Below, one piece after another: positions 6,217 to 13,031 of a stretch of 13,222 nucleotides of DNA. The DNA is taken from contig CAMXNV010000038.1 in assembly GCA_947245315.1 (NCBI GenBank), forward strand, positions 1 to 13,222, read 5' to 3'. Within the stretch, counting starts at the first letter, position 1. The number at the start of each line of letters is the position of its first letter. Source of the DNA: an uncultured Oscillibacter sp. (GTDB taxonomy: Bacteria; Bacillota; Clostridia; Oscillospirales; Oscillospiraceae). Made by a program: the position numbers and the translations under genes. The notes beneath the pieces are model-generated. The model saw nothing but the letters and a program-made list of their open reading frames with translations, did not search any database and had not been told where the DNA came from.

Positions 6217-7128
6217 GATGTTTAGGAGTTTTAGGATGAGGGCCATGCGGATGAACTTGCCGTTCTTGACCTGCTTCCAGTAGGCGGCCCGGGGGTCCTT
6301 GTCTACGGCTACGGAAATCTCGTTCACCCGGGGCAGGGGATGGAGAATGGACAGGTCCGGCTTGGCCTCCGCCAGCTTCTCCGGGGTGAGAATGTAACTG
6401 TCCTTCAAGCGAAGATAGTCCTCCTCATTGAAAAAGCGCTCCTTCTGAACCCGGGTCATATAGAGAATGTCCAGCTTGGGCATGACCTCCTCCAGGCTCT
6501 CCGTCTGCTCGTAGGGGATGCCCCGCTTTTTCAGGGCCTCCTCCTTCACGTAGCGGGGGAGCTTCAGCTCCGCCGGAGAGATGAGGACAAAGCGGATGTT
6601 CTCGTAGCGGCTCAGGGCGTTCACCAGGGAGTGCACCGTCCGGCCAAATTTCAGGTCGCCGCAGAAGCCAATGGTGAAGTTGTCCAGGCGGCCCTTCTCC
6701 CGGTGGATGGTGAGGAGGTCCGTCAGGGTCTGGGTGGGGTGGTTGTGGCCCCCGTCTCCCGCGTTGATGATGGGCACCTCGCTGAACTGGGCGGCGGCGT
6801 AGGGGGCTCCCTCCTTGGGGTGGCGCATGGCAATGATGTCGGCGTAGCAGCTCACGGTGTGAACCGTGTCCCCCACGGTCTCCCCCTTGGCCGTGGAGCT
6901 GGAGGCCGCCTCGGAGAAACCCAGCACGCTCCCCCCCAAGGCCAGCATAGCGGACTCGAAGCTGAGGCGGGTCCGGGTGGAGGGCTCAAAGAAGAGGGTG
7001 GCGAGCTGCTTGTGGGCGCAGGCGTCCTGGTACTTGGCGGGGTTTGCCAGAATGTCCTCCGCCGTGGCGATGAGCTGGTCAATCTCCTCCACTGTGAGGT
7101 CCGTAATGTCTATGATGTTTCTGAGCAT
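6202..7128 (-). CDS. pyrB: Aspartate carbamoyltransferase catalytic subunit
   Basis: PyrB joins carbamoyl phosphate and aspartate to form N-carbamoyl-aspartate, the committed step of pyrimidine synthesis. The 308-residue length is normal. Key motifs are all present: carbamoyl-phosphate loop S50-T-R-T-R54, the SSTAKGE loop with K81, GDGGHNHPTQ (124-133), MTRVQKER (224-231), and HPLPR (263-267). It is expected to form the holoenzyme with PyrI from the next gene. ATG at 7128 has AAAGGA about 9 nt upstream. It comes 121 nt after pyrE across an inverted repeat. The last codons (Pro-Thr-Phe-Ser-stop) are supplied by one arm of the palindrome at 6189-6216, so the C-terminal tail may have been altered by insertion of that element. 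Confidence 0.97.
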   Translation of the reverse strand: MLRNIIDITDLTVEEIDQLIATAEDILANPAKYQDACAHKQLATLFFEPSTRTRLSFESAMLALGGSVLGFSEAASSSTAKGETVGDTVHTVSCYADIIAMRHPKEGAPYAAAQFSEVPIINAGDGGHNHPTQTLTDLLTIHREKGRLDNFTIGFCGDLKFGRTVHSLVNALSRYENIRFVLISPAELKLPRYVKEEALKKRGIPYEQTESLEEVMPKLDILYMTRVQKERFFNEEDYLRLKDSYILTPEKLAEAKPDLSILHPLPRVNEISVAVDKDPRAAYWKQVKNGKFIRMALILKLLNIPTFS

Positions 7129-7145
7129 AATTCGTCCTTTCTGTC

Positions 7146-7239
7146 AGTTAGGAGTGAGGAGTGAGGAGTTAGGAGTGAATGGAGCGAAGAGACTGCCGGT
7201 GTGCTTTCACTCCTAACTCCTAATTCCTAACTCCTAACT
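7146..7239. repeat. Long inverted repeat built from TTAGGAGT-like units
   Basis: The arms 7146-7179 and 7206-7239 are inverted copies matching at 31 of 34 positions, around a 26-nt loop. Each arm is made of direct repeats of AGTTAGGAGT/GAGGAGTG-type units. It fills most of the pyrE-pyrB gap, so operon RNA should carry a long hairpin here. There is no U-tract directly after it in the transcription direction. Confidence 0.8.
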
Positions 7240-7249
7240 ATTCTTAAAC

Positions 7250-7888
7250 TCAGCGGAAGCTCCAACTTTCATCCGAGGGGTTGGCCCGGAATTTTTTCAG
7301 GCGGTCGATGTCCTCGGGCTGGATTTTTCCCTCCGCCGCGGCGATCTCGCACACGGCGTCAAAGTTGGAGAGGCTGACGTTGGTGACGTGGGCCGCCGCC
7401 AGGCGGTCCAGGCCCTTCTGGAGGCCGTAGGTGAAGATGGACACGATGCCCAGGACTTCCGCCCCGGCGTCCCGGAGGGCCTCCACCACGTCGATGCAGC
7501 TCCCGCCGGTGGAGATCAGGTCCTCCACCACCACCACCTTTTGACCGGGCTCCAGCTTGCCCTCGATGCGGTTCTGGCGGCCGTGGTCCTTGCCGCTGGA
7601 GCGGACGTAGCCCATGGGCAGGCCCATGAGGTGGCCCACGATGGCCGCGTGGGCGATGCCCGCCGTGGAGGTGCCCATGAGGACCTCCACGCTGGGGTAG
7701 TGCTTGCAGATCAGGTCCACCAGGCCCTCCTCCACGTGGGTCCGGACGGCGGGGGCCGTGAGGGTGAGGCGGTTGTCGCAGTAGATGGGGCTCTTGATGC
7801 CGCTGGCCCAGGTGAAGGGCTCGTCGGGGCGCAGGAAGACCGCGCCGATGGATAACAGGTCGTGGGCGATGGTTTGTTCACGGGTCAT
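7250..7888 (-). CDS. pyrE: Orotate phosphoribosyltransferase
   Basis: PyrE transfers the phosphoribosyl group of PRPP to orotate, giving OMP. The protein is 212 residues, the usual length. The PRPP-binding signature VVVVEDLISTGGS is at 118-130, with E122-D123 and T127-G-G-S130. The flexible catalytic loop YVRSSGKDHGRQNRIEG (94-110) has K100 and H102. The N-terminal segment FTWASGIKSPIYCDNR (26-41) is the family's substrate-side motif. ATG at 7888 has AAAGGAG upstream. It follows the ABM-domain gene by 32 nt and precedes pyrB in the same operon. Nothing looks broken. Confidence 0.97.
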   Translation of the reverse strand: MTREQTIAHDLLSIGAVFLRPDEPFTWASGIKSPIYCDNRLTLTAPAVRTHVEEGLVDLICKHYPSVEVLMGTSTAGIAHAAIVGHLMGLPMGYVRSSGKDHGRQNRIEGKLEPGQKVVVVEDLISTGGSCIDVVEALRDAGAEVLGIVSIFTYGLQKGLDRLAAAHVTNVSLSNFDAVCEIAAAEGKIQPEDIDRLKKFRANPSDESWSFR

Positions 7889-7920
7889 GGGGAAACTCCT
7901 TTCTTTATCCGCGGGATGGT

Positions 7921-8274
7921 TTACACAGCAAAACAGGCGTTGGAATCTCCGGGGGCCTCCCCCCGGTCCTCCAGGGTGTAGGTCCGCAGGGGGGTGACGA
8001 CGGTGATCCGGTAGTCCTCAAAGTCCTCCTCCCGGCCCGCCCTCTGGCAGGCCCGGTGGCGGGCCTGGTTCCGCCAAAGGCGGACGCTCTCCTCGTCCCG
8101 CCATTGGGACTTGCTGAGGATCTTGTTGGGGTTCACCAGGCTCTGGAAGCGCTCCGCCCCCAGGAAGCCCTCCGCTTTGGCCAGGTCCTCCTTCAGGGAG
8201 GCCGCCAGGCCCAGGTAGCGGTCCATGTGGCCCTCCTTCAGGGTGACTTCAAACAGCACGGTGACGGTCTCCAT
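7921..8274 (-). CDS. Antibiotic biosynthesis monooxygenase (ABM)-domain protein
   Basis: This 117-residue cytosolic protein starts METVTVLFEVTLKEGHMDRY, followed by a helical segment and QSLVNPNKILSKSQWRDEES (44-63). This is the layout of small dimeric alpha/beta-barrel ABM proteins, a group including quinone-acting monooxygenases and haem-degrading IsdG-like enzymes. The C-terminus (YRITVVTPLRTY, about 88-99) supplies the last strand. Sequence alone does not show a substrate or an active residue. ATG at 8274 is preceded by AAGGAGAG; a longer same-frame reading upstream only overlays the GNAT gene and is rejected. It sits 23 nt after the GNAT gene and 32 nt before pyrE, so it is cotranscribed with the pyr genes although no pyrimidine role is known. 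Confidence 0.8.
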   Translation of the reverse strand: METVTVLFEVTLKEGHMDRYLGLAASLKEDLAKAEGFLGAERFQSLVNPNKILSKSQWRDEESVRLWRNQARHRACQRAGREEDFEDYRITVVTPLRTYTLEDRGEAPGDSNACFAV

Positions 8275-8297
8275 GGCTTGTCTCTCCTTTTTTGTTT

Positions 8298-8825
8298 CTA
8301 TGATAGCACCAGCTCGTAGAGCAGGAAGTCCGTCAGGCCGGTGTCCTCGTAGAAGAGCTTGACGGTTCCCCGGTACTGGAATCCGGCGGCGGTGTAGAGC
8401 TTCTGGGCCGGGAGGTTGCCGCTCAGCACGTCCAGGCGGAGAGCCCTCTGCCCCGCCGCCCTCGCCAGGCGGACGGCCTCCCGGACCATCTGCCCGGCGA
8501 CGCCTTTCCCCTGAAAATCCGGGGAAACGCCTAGAGCGTGGACAATGGAAACCTCCTCCGGCCCCGCGTCCACGGCCCAGGGGATGGTCTCGTAGCCCGG
8601 GGTGCAGGTGTGGTTCATGACCATGGTCCCCGCCAGGGTTCCGTCCAGCCAGGCGGTGTACAGCTCGCCGCGCTCCAGGGAGGCGCGGAGGAAATCTTCC
8701 GACGGGTAGATTCCCTTTTTCCAGCCGGGGCGGCATTTCAAGCCCTCCATGCCGTCGATCAGGCGGCCATAGAAGTCCCAGACCCCCGGGAAGTCCGCCG
8801 GGGCGGCTCTTTGCAGTTCGATCAT
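8298..8825 (-). CDS. GNAT family N-acetyltransferase
   Basis: This 175-residue protein has the GNAT acetyl-CoA fold. Motif A is VSIVHALGVSPDFQGKGVAG (92-111) with the Q105-G-K-G-V-A-G111 pyrophosphate loop, and motif B includes N137, A140, Y144 and GF (148-149). The N-terminal half, with the CRPGWKKGIYPSEDFLRASL region, likely shapes the acceptor site, which cannot be predicted. Cytosolic; no signal or membrane segment. ATG at 8825 has GGAGG 6-7 nt upstream and lies 12 nt after the pyrF stop. The gene is therefore within the pyr operon, paired with the following ABM-domain gene. Acceptor could be a small molecule, peptide or protein. Confidence 0.88.
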   Translation of the reverse strand: MIELQRAAPADFPGVWDFYGRLIDGMEGLKCRPGWKKGIYPSEDFLRASLERGELYTAWLDGTLAGTMVMNHTCTPGYETIPWAVDAGPEEVSIVHALGVSPDFQGKGVAGQMVREAVRLARAAGQRALRLDVLSGNLPAQKLYTAAGFQYRGTVKLFYEDTGLTDFLLYELVLS

Positions 8826-8837
8826 GCCGGTCCTCCG

Positions 8838-9542
8838 TCAGCCCAGGAACTCGCCCGCCGCCCGGCGATAGGCCGCCACGGGGTCCTCCGCCTGGGTGAT
8901 GGGGCGGCCCATGACGATGTAGTCGCAGCCGCTCTTCCCGGCCTGCTCGGGAGTCATGACCCGCTTCTGGTCTCCCACGTCCCCTCCGGCGAAGCGGACG
9001 CCGGGGGTGACGGTGCAGAAGGTCTCGCCGCAGCGCTCCTTCACCAGGGCCGCCTCCAGGGGGGAGCAGACCACGCCGTCCAGGCCGCTGGCGGCGGCGT
9101 TCTTGGCGTAGGACAGCACCGTCTCGGCCATGGGGGTCTCAATCAGCAGCTCGTCCCGCAGGGCGGCGGCGTCGGTGCTGGTGAGCTGGGTGACGGCGAT
9201 GAGCAGGGGCCGGGTGCCGTCGGGCCGGGTCAGGCCCTCCAGGGCCCCCCGCATCATGGCGGAGGTCCCGGCGGCGTGGAGGTTCACCATGTCCACGTCC
9301 AGCCGGGAGAGGACGGCCATGGCCCGCTTCACGGTGTTGGGGATGTCGTGGAGCTTGAGGTCCAGGAAAATCTTGTGGCCCCGGGCCTTGATCTCCCGGA
9401 CGATCTCCGGCCCTTCGGCGTAGAAGAGCTCCATGCCGATCTTCACAAAGGGCTTCTCCCCGGCGGGGAACTGGTCCAGGAAGGCCAGGGTCTCCTCCCG
9501 GGTGGGGAAGTCCAGGGCGATGATGACGTCTTTCTTACTCAT
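8838..9542 (-). CDS. pyrF: Orotidine 5'-phosphate decarboxylase
   Basis: PyrF decarboxylates OMP to UMP, the last step of the pathway. It is the short form, 234 residues. Catalytic residues are visible: K34 in VKIG, and D61-K63-D66 in FLDLKLHDIPNTV. The phosphate-binding end has TPGVRFAGGDVGDQKRVMTP and DYIVMGRPIT. The start is set at the ATG at 9542, directly followed by Ser-Lys-Lys-Asp and preceded by AAGGATGG. An earlier in-frame start at 9587 would add 15 residues unlike the family. ATGA overlap with the stop of the exported-protein gene implies translational coupling. Confidence 0.96.
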   Translation of the reverse strand: MSKKDVIIALDFPTREETLAFLDQFPAGEKPFVKIGMELFYAEGPEIVREIKARGHKIFLDLKLHDIPNTVKRAMAVLSRLDVDMVNLHAAGTSAMMRGALEGLTRPDGTRPLLIAVTQLTSTDAAALRDELLIETPMAETVLSYAKNAAASGLDGVVCSPLEAALVKERCGETFCTVTPGVRFAGGDVGDQKRVMTPEQAGKSGCDYIVMGRPITQAEDPVAAYRRAAGEFLG

Positions 9543-9985
9543 AGTGTTCCATCCTTTCCAGGTTGATACGATATTAAGGGCTCCCATTCGCCCAGGTCTT
9601 GGCGATAGTGCCAGAGGCTCGTCCCGTCCTTGCCAACGCCGTAGGACGCGCAGAGGCGGCCCGCCAGGGGGTTCCCGTCTTCCTGGTTTCGCCCGCCGTC
9701 CGCGTCGGGGCCGAAGACCAGGTCGAAGCAGTAAATCTCCGTGTCCCCCGCCGTGGCCGTGGGGACCTCCTCCTCCCAGAAGCGGTCGGACCAGAGGAAG
9801 TGGAGGCCGTCCGCCTCAAAGCCCGTCTCCGGGTCGTAGGAGCGATAGCTGGAGTCCCGTTCCAGCAGGGCCTGGGCGAGAACCTCCCGGGCCTCCTCCA
9901 CGGTCAGCTCCGGCGCTTCCCCGGCGGGGGCGGAGCGGCCCGAGAGCAGCAGGCAGAGCACCAGCAGCAAAGACAGACGGGTCAT
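9539..9985 (-). CDS. Unknown exported protein inside the pyr operon
   Basis: I do not recognise this 148-residue protein. It begins with a short basic segment and a hydrophobic run (LSLLLVLCLLLSG, 4-16), then APAGEA, a likely signal-peptidase site near residue 21-24. The cysteine at 11 is not in a good lipobox. The mature part opens with an acidic helix (LTVEEAREVLAQALLERD), then has aromatic-rich segments, YCFDLVFGPDADGG (about 84-97), and LWHYRQDLGEWEPL near the end, suggesting a small beta-rich extracytoplasmic domain. Its ATG overlaps the pyrD stop (ATGA) and its stop overlaps the pyrF start (ATGA), so all three are probably coupled in translation. A GGGGAGGG site precedes it. Its relation to pyrimidine metabolism is unknown. 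Confidence 0.82.
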   Translation of the reverse strand: MTRLSLLLVLCLLLSGRSAPAGEAPELTVEEAREVLAQALLERDSSYRSYDPETGFEADGLHFLWSDRFWEEEVPTATAGDTEIYCFDLVFGPDADGGRNQEDGNPLAGRLCASYGVGKDGTSLWHYRQDLGEWEPLISYQPGKDGTL

Positions 9986-10911
9986 CCCTTGGCCCTCCCC
10001 TCATGGGCCCCGCCGGTGAGATCCGCGATCCGCTCCACGCCCAGGCGCTCGCACACGGCGGGCAGACTCTCGATGATCTTCTTACAGGCGAAGGGGTCCC
10101 GGAGGTTGGCGGCCCCCACCTCCACGGCGCTGGCCCCGGCCAGCATCATCTCGGCGGCGTCTTCGGCGGAGGCCACGCCGCCGCAGCCGATGATGGGCAG
10201 GTCCACCGCCTCGTACACGTCCCAGACCATCCGCAGGGCCACCGGGAACACGGCGGGACCGGAGAGGCCCCCGGTGCGGTTGGCGATGAGGGGCCGCCGG
10301 GTGTTGAGGTCGATCCGCATGCCCAGCAGGGTGTTGATGAGACACAGGCCGTCGGCCCCCTCGTCCGCACAGGCCCGGGCGATCTCCGCGATGTCCGTCA
10401 CGTTGGGGCTGAGCTTCATGAACACGGGCTTTTTGGTGGCCCCCCGGACGGCCCGGGTGACGGCGGCGGCGCTCTGAGGGTCGGAGCCGAAGTTCTTCCC
10501 CCCGGCGTGGACGTTGGGACAGGAGATGTTGATCTCCAGAATGGCCGCCTGGTCCGCCTCCTCCAGCCTCCGGCAGTTCTCGGCGTACTCCTCCAGGGAG
10601 AAGCCGCAGACGTTGGCGATGACGGGGCCGTGGAAGAGTTTTGCGATGTTGGGGACCTCCTCCCGGAGGACGGCGTCCAGCCCCGGGTTCTGGAGGCCCA
10701 CGGCGTTCAGCATCCCGGCGGCGGTCTCGGCGATCCGGGGCTGGGGGTTCCCCTCCCGGGGGGCCGCCGTGGTGCCCTTCCAGGAGAAGGAGCCCAGGAG
10801 GTCCAGGTCATAAGCTTCGGCGAACTCCCGGCCATAGCCGAAGGTGCCGGAGGCGGGGATGACGGGGTTTTTCAGCGTCACGCCCGCCAGGGTCACAGAC
10901 AGGTCTACCAT
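9982..10911 (-). CDS. pyrD: Dihydroorotate dehydrogenase, class 1B catalytic subunit
   Basis: PyrD oxidises dihydroorotate to orotate with FMN. The 309-residue length fits class 1B. Motifs: IPASGTFGYG (18-27), SWKGTT with K45 (43-48), NAVGLQNPG (69-77), catalytic cysteine C131 in NISCPNVHAGG (the class 1 base), KLSPN (166-170), and the FMN-phosphate region GCGGVASAEDA (242-252). Electrons pass to the PyrK partner, whose gene overlaps this one by 7 nt (ATGGTAG). AAGGAGGAG lies just before the ATG, inside pyrK. The C-terminal Gly-rich tail (HEGRAKG) is unremarkable. Confidence 0.97.
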   Translation of the reverse strand: MVDLSVTLAGVTLKNPVIPASGTFGYGREFAEAYDLDLLGSFSWKGTTAAPREGNPQPRIAETAAGMLNAVGLQNPGLDAVLREEVPNIAKLFHGPVIANVCGFSLEEYAENCRRLEEADQAAILEINISCPNVHAGGKNFGSDPQSAAAVTRAVRGATKKPVFMKLSPNVTDIAEIARACADEGADGLCLINTLLGMRIDLNTRRPLIANRTGGLSGPAVFPVALRMVWDVYEAVDLPIIGCGGVASAEDAAEMMLAGASAVEVGAANLRDPFACKKIIESLPAVCERLGVERIADLTGGAHEGRAKG

Positions 10912-11654
10912 ACGATCTCCTCCTTCCGGAACACGGGCCCGTCCTTGCAGACCCGGCGGGGGCCGTTCTTCGTGGGGATGGAGCAGCCCACGCAGGCCCC
11001 GAAGCCGCAGGCCATCCGGGCCTCGAAGCTGAACTGGCCTCCGGTGATTTGGGGCAGGGCGTGGACGGCTTTCAGCATGGGCGTGGGGCCGCAGGCCATG
11101 ACATAATGGCAGTCAGGGAGCGTTTTCAGCACGTCCGTCACCAGGCCCTTCGCTCCCAAGCTCCCGTCTTCCGTAACCGGCAGGACACGATAGCCCATAA
11201 TGACCCAGTCGCCGGTGTAGAGGAGGCGGGCCTGCTCTTCCGAGGCAAATCCCACTACAATGGCTTGGATGTCCACACCCGCCTCCTCCATGCAGCGTAC
11301 CAGCCCGTAGAAGGGGGCGATCCCAATGCCGCCGCTCACCAGAACAGCGTGCTTCCCTTTTGCATCCAGAACGTCAAAGCCGTTTCCAAGGCCCGTCAGC
11401 ACATCCAGCTTTGTTCCCGCGGGAAGACGGACCAGCTCCCGGGTCCCCTCCCCGGCCTCTTTGACCAGCAGCTCCAGACCGTCTTCCCACCATTCATGCA
11501 CAGAGATCGGCCGACGGAGGAATTTCCCCGGCAGTTCGATGTTGACGAACTGCCCCGGCGCGGTAATAGCGGAGGTGTCTCCCGCCAGACGCAGCAGCCA
11601 GATTCCGCCGCCCTTCTCCCTGACCTCTTCCAGTGTAAAAATTCCTTGTTTCAT
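10905..11654 (-). CDS. pyrK: Dihydroorotate dehydrogenase electron-transfer subunit
   Basis: PyrK carries FAD and a [2Fe-2S] cluster and lets PyrD use NAD+. The 249-residue protein shows FAD site RRPIS (47-51), the NAD-side loop VSGGIGIAPFYG (106-117), MACGPTPML (186-194), and four cluster cysteines C216, C221, C224 and C236 (CGFGACVGC...C). The start at 11654 overlaps the pyrC stop as ATGA, and AGGAGG precedes it inside pyrC. An earlier start giving a 347-codon frame only adds a shadow of pyrC. The middle of the gene (about 11100-11650) has visibly less GC-biased third positions than flanking genes. Confidence 0.96.
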   Translation of the reverse strand: MKQGIFTLEEVREKGGGIWLLRLAGDTSAITAPGQFVNIELPGKFLRRPISVHEWWEDGLELLVKEAGEGTRELVRLPAGTKLDVLTGLGNGFDVLDAKGKHAVLVSGGIGIAPFYGLVRCMEEAGVDIQAIVVGFASEEQARLLYTGDWVIMGYRVLPVTEDGSLGAKGLVTDVLKTLPDCHYVMACGPTPMLKAVHALPQITGGQFSFEARMACGFGACVGCSIPTKNGPRRVCKDGPVFRKEEIVW

Positions 11655-12925
11655 TCCACGTCCTCCTGATAGACGATTTTCCCATCGCAGAGAGTCATGA
11701 CCACGGCGGCGTCCACCCGCCAGCCCTCGAAGGGCGTGGCCCGGCCCAGGGAGCGGAAGCCCTCCGGGTCCACAACGCCCGGGCAGTCCAGGGACAGCAC
11801 CGTCAGATCGGCGGGCTGGCCCTCCTCGATGGTCCCGCCGGGGAGCTTGAAGATTCTTCGGGGGTTCACGCACAGGGCCTTTAAAATGATCTCCAGGGGG
11901 ACCCGCCCCGTCTTCACCAGAGCCGTGTACAGCACGGGAAAGGCGCACTCCAGGCCCACCACGCCGTTGAGGCTCCCCCGGAGGCCCCGGGCCTTCTCCT
12001 CCGCCGAGTGGGGGGCGTGGTCCGTGGCAATGCAGTCCACCGTCCCGTCCAGAAGGCCCTGGATCAGCGCCTCCCGGTCCCCGGCGGAGCGGATGGGGGG
12101 ATTCATTTTAAAGCGCCCGTGGTCCTCCAGGTCCTGGTCGCAGAGGCAGAGGTAGTGGGGCCCGGTCTCGCAGGTAACGGGGAGGCCCTCCGCCTTGGCG
12201 GCCCGGATGAGGGCCACGCTCTCCTTGGTGGACACGTGGCAGACGTGATACCGGCACCCGGTCTCCCGGACCAGCCGGAGGTCCCGCTCTACCTGCCGCC
12301 ACTCGCTGGCGGGGTCGTTCCCCGTCAGGCCGTGGGCCCGGGCGAAGTCCCCGTCGTGGACGCACCAGCCCTTGGCCAGCAGGGACTCGTCCTCGCAGTG
12401 GGCCACGATAGGCCGGTCCAGCTTTTTGGCCAGGAGCATGGCCCGGCGCATTTGCTCCCCGGACTGGACGCCCCTCCCGTCGTCGGAGAAGCCGGGGACG
12501 AAGGGGGCCATGGTCTCCAGGTCCGCCAGGGCCTCCCCCCTCTCCCCCTGGGTGATGGCCCCGTAAGGGTAGACGTGGACGGCGGCGTCCCGCCGGATGG
12601 CGGCCAGCTCCTGGTCCAGGGACTCCGGGCCGTCCGGCACGGGGTTCAGGTTGGGCATGGCGCAGACAGCGGTGTAGCCCCCCGCGGCGGCGGCGGCGGT
12701 GCCGGAGGCCACGGTTTCCTTATAAGAAAAACCAGGCTCCCGAAGATGGACGTGTACATCAACGAAGCCTGGGACTACGAAACAATGATTCAATTCAAGG
12801 ACGGCGCTGCCCTCTCGGGGAAGGCTGGGGGAAACGGAAACAATACGGCCCTGGGAAATGGCGATATCCAGAGGCTGGAAGCCCCCGTCGCGAAAAACGG
12901 ACCCGCCGGTCAGCAGAAGACCCAT
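11651..12925 (-). CDS. pyrC: Dihydroorotase, type I
   Basis: PyrC interconverts carbamoyl-aspartate and dihydroorotate, a zinc amidohydrolase. With 424 residues it has the normal length of the long Gram-positive type. Metal ligands: H58 and H60 in DVHVHLREPG, D149 or D150 in SDDG, H176 in AHCED, H230 in HVCHVS, and D302 in TDHAPH. The ATG at 12925 is preferred over an upstream TTG at 12943 because AAGGAG lies about 6 nt before it. It is the first gene of the operon, 42 nt from the -10 box. Its first 200 bp have lower GC than the rest. Confidence 0.96.
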   Translation of the reverse strand: MGLLLTGGSVFRDGGFQPLDIAISQGRIVSVSPSLPREGSAVLELNHCFVVPGFVDVHVHLREPGFSYKETVASGTAAAAAGGYTAVCAMPNLNPVPDGPESLDQELAAIRRDAAVHVYPYGAITQGERGEALADLETMAPFVPGFSDDGRGVQSGEQMRRAMLLAKKLDRPIVAHCEDESLLAKGWCVHDGDFARAHGLTGNDPASEWRQVERDLRLVRETGCRYHVCHVSTKESVALIRAAKAEGLPVTCETGPHYLCLCDQDLEDHGRFKMNPPIRSAGDREALIQGLLDGTVDCIATDHAPHSAEEKARGLRGSLNGVVGLECAFPVLYTALVKTGRVPLEIILKALCVNPRRIFKLPGGTIEEGQPADLTVLSLDCPGVVDPEGFRSLGRATPFEGWRVDAAVVMTLCDGKIVYQEDVE

Positions 12926-12941
12926 AGCTGCACTCCTTTCC

Positions 12942-12956
12942 AATGCCTACGGCATT
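12942..12956 (-). promoter_or_regulatory. Perfect hairpin in the short pyrC leader
   Basis: AATGCC-GTA-GGCATT is a perfect 6-bp stem with a 3-nt loop, between the predicted transcription start (about 12958-12961) and the ribosome site. It would form at the very 5' end of the pyr mRNA. It could be a regulatory or stabilising hairpin; the AAGGAG site itself is outside the stem. Confidence 0.5.
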
Positions 12957-12966
12957 CTAACAAATT

Positions 12967-12995
12967 ATCTTATCAGATGGGAGGGGTTCTGTCAA
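12967..12995 (-). promoter_or_regulatory. Sigma-A promoter of the pyr operon
   Basis: On the minus strand, a -35 box TTGACA (12990-12995), a 17-nt spacer and a -10 box TAAGAT (12967-12972) form a near-consensus promoter. The leader to pyrC is only about 35 nt, too short for a PyrR- or ribosome-dependent attenuator. Confidence 0.85.
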
Positions 12996-13031
12996 CGGGG
13001 GTTTTGAGGGGGGGAGTGTCCAAAAGGAGAG

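Noticed and set aside
9433..11106. A 557-codon open frame on the plus strand
   Set aside because: Shadow of pyrF, the exported-protein gene, pyrD and pyrK; the product is Gly/Arg/Pro-rich with no domain.
12926..12943. Upstream TTG start for pyrC
   Set aside because: It overlaps the ribosome site that serves the ATG at 12925.
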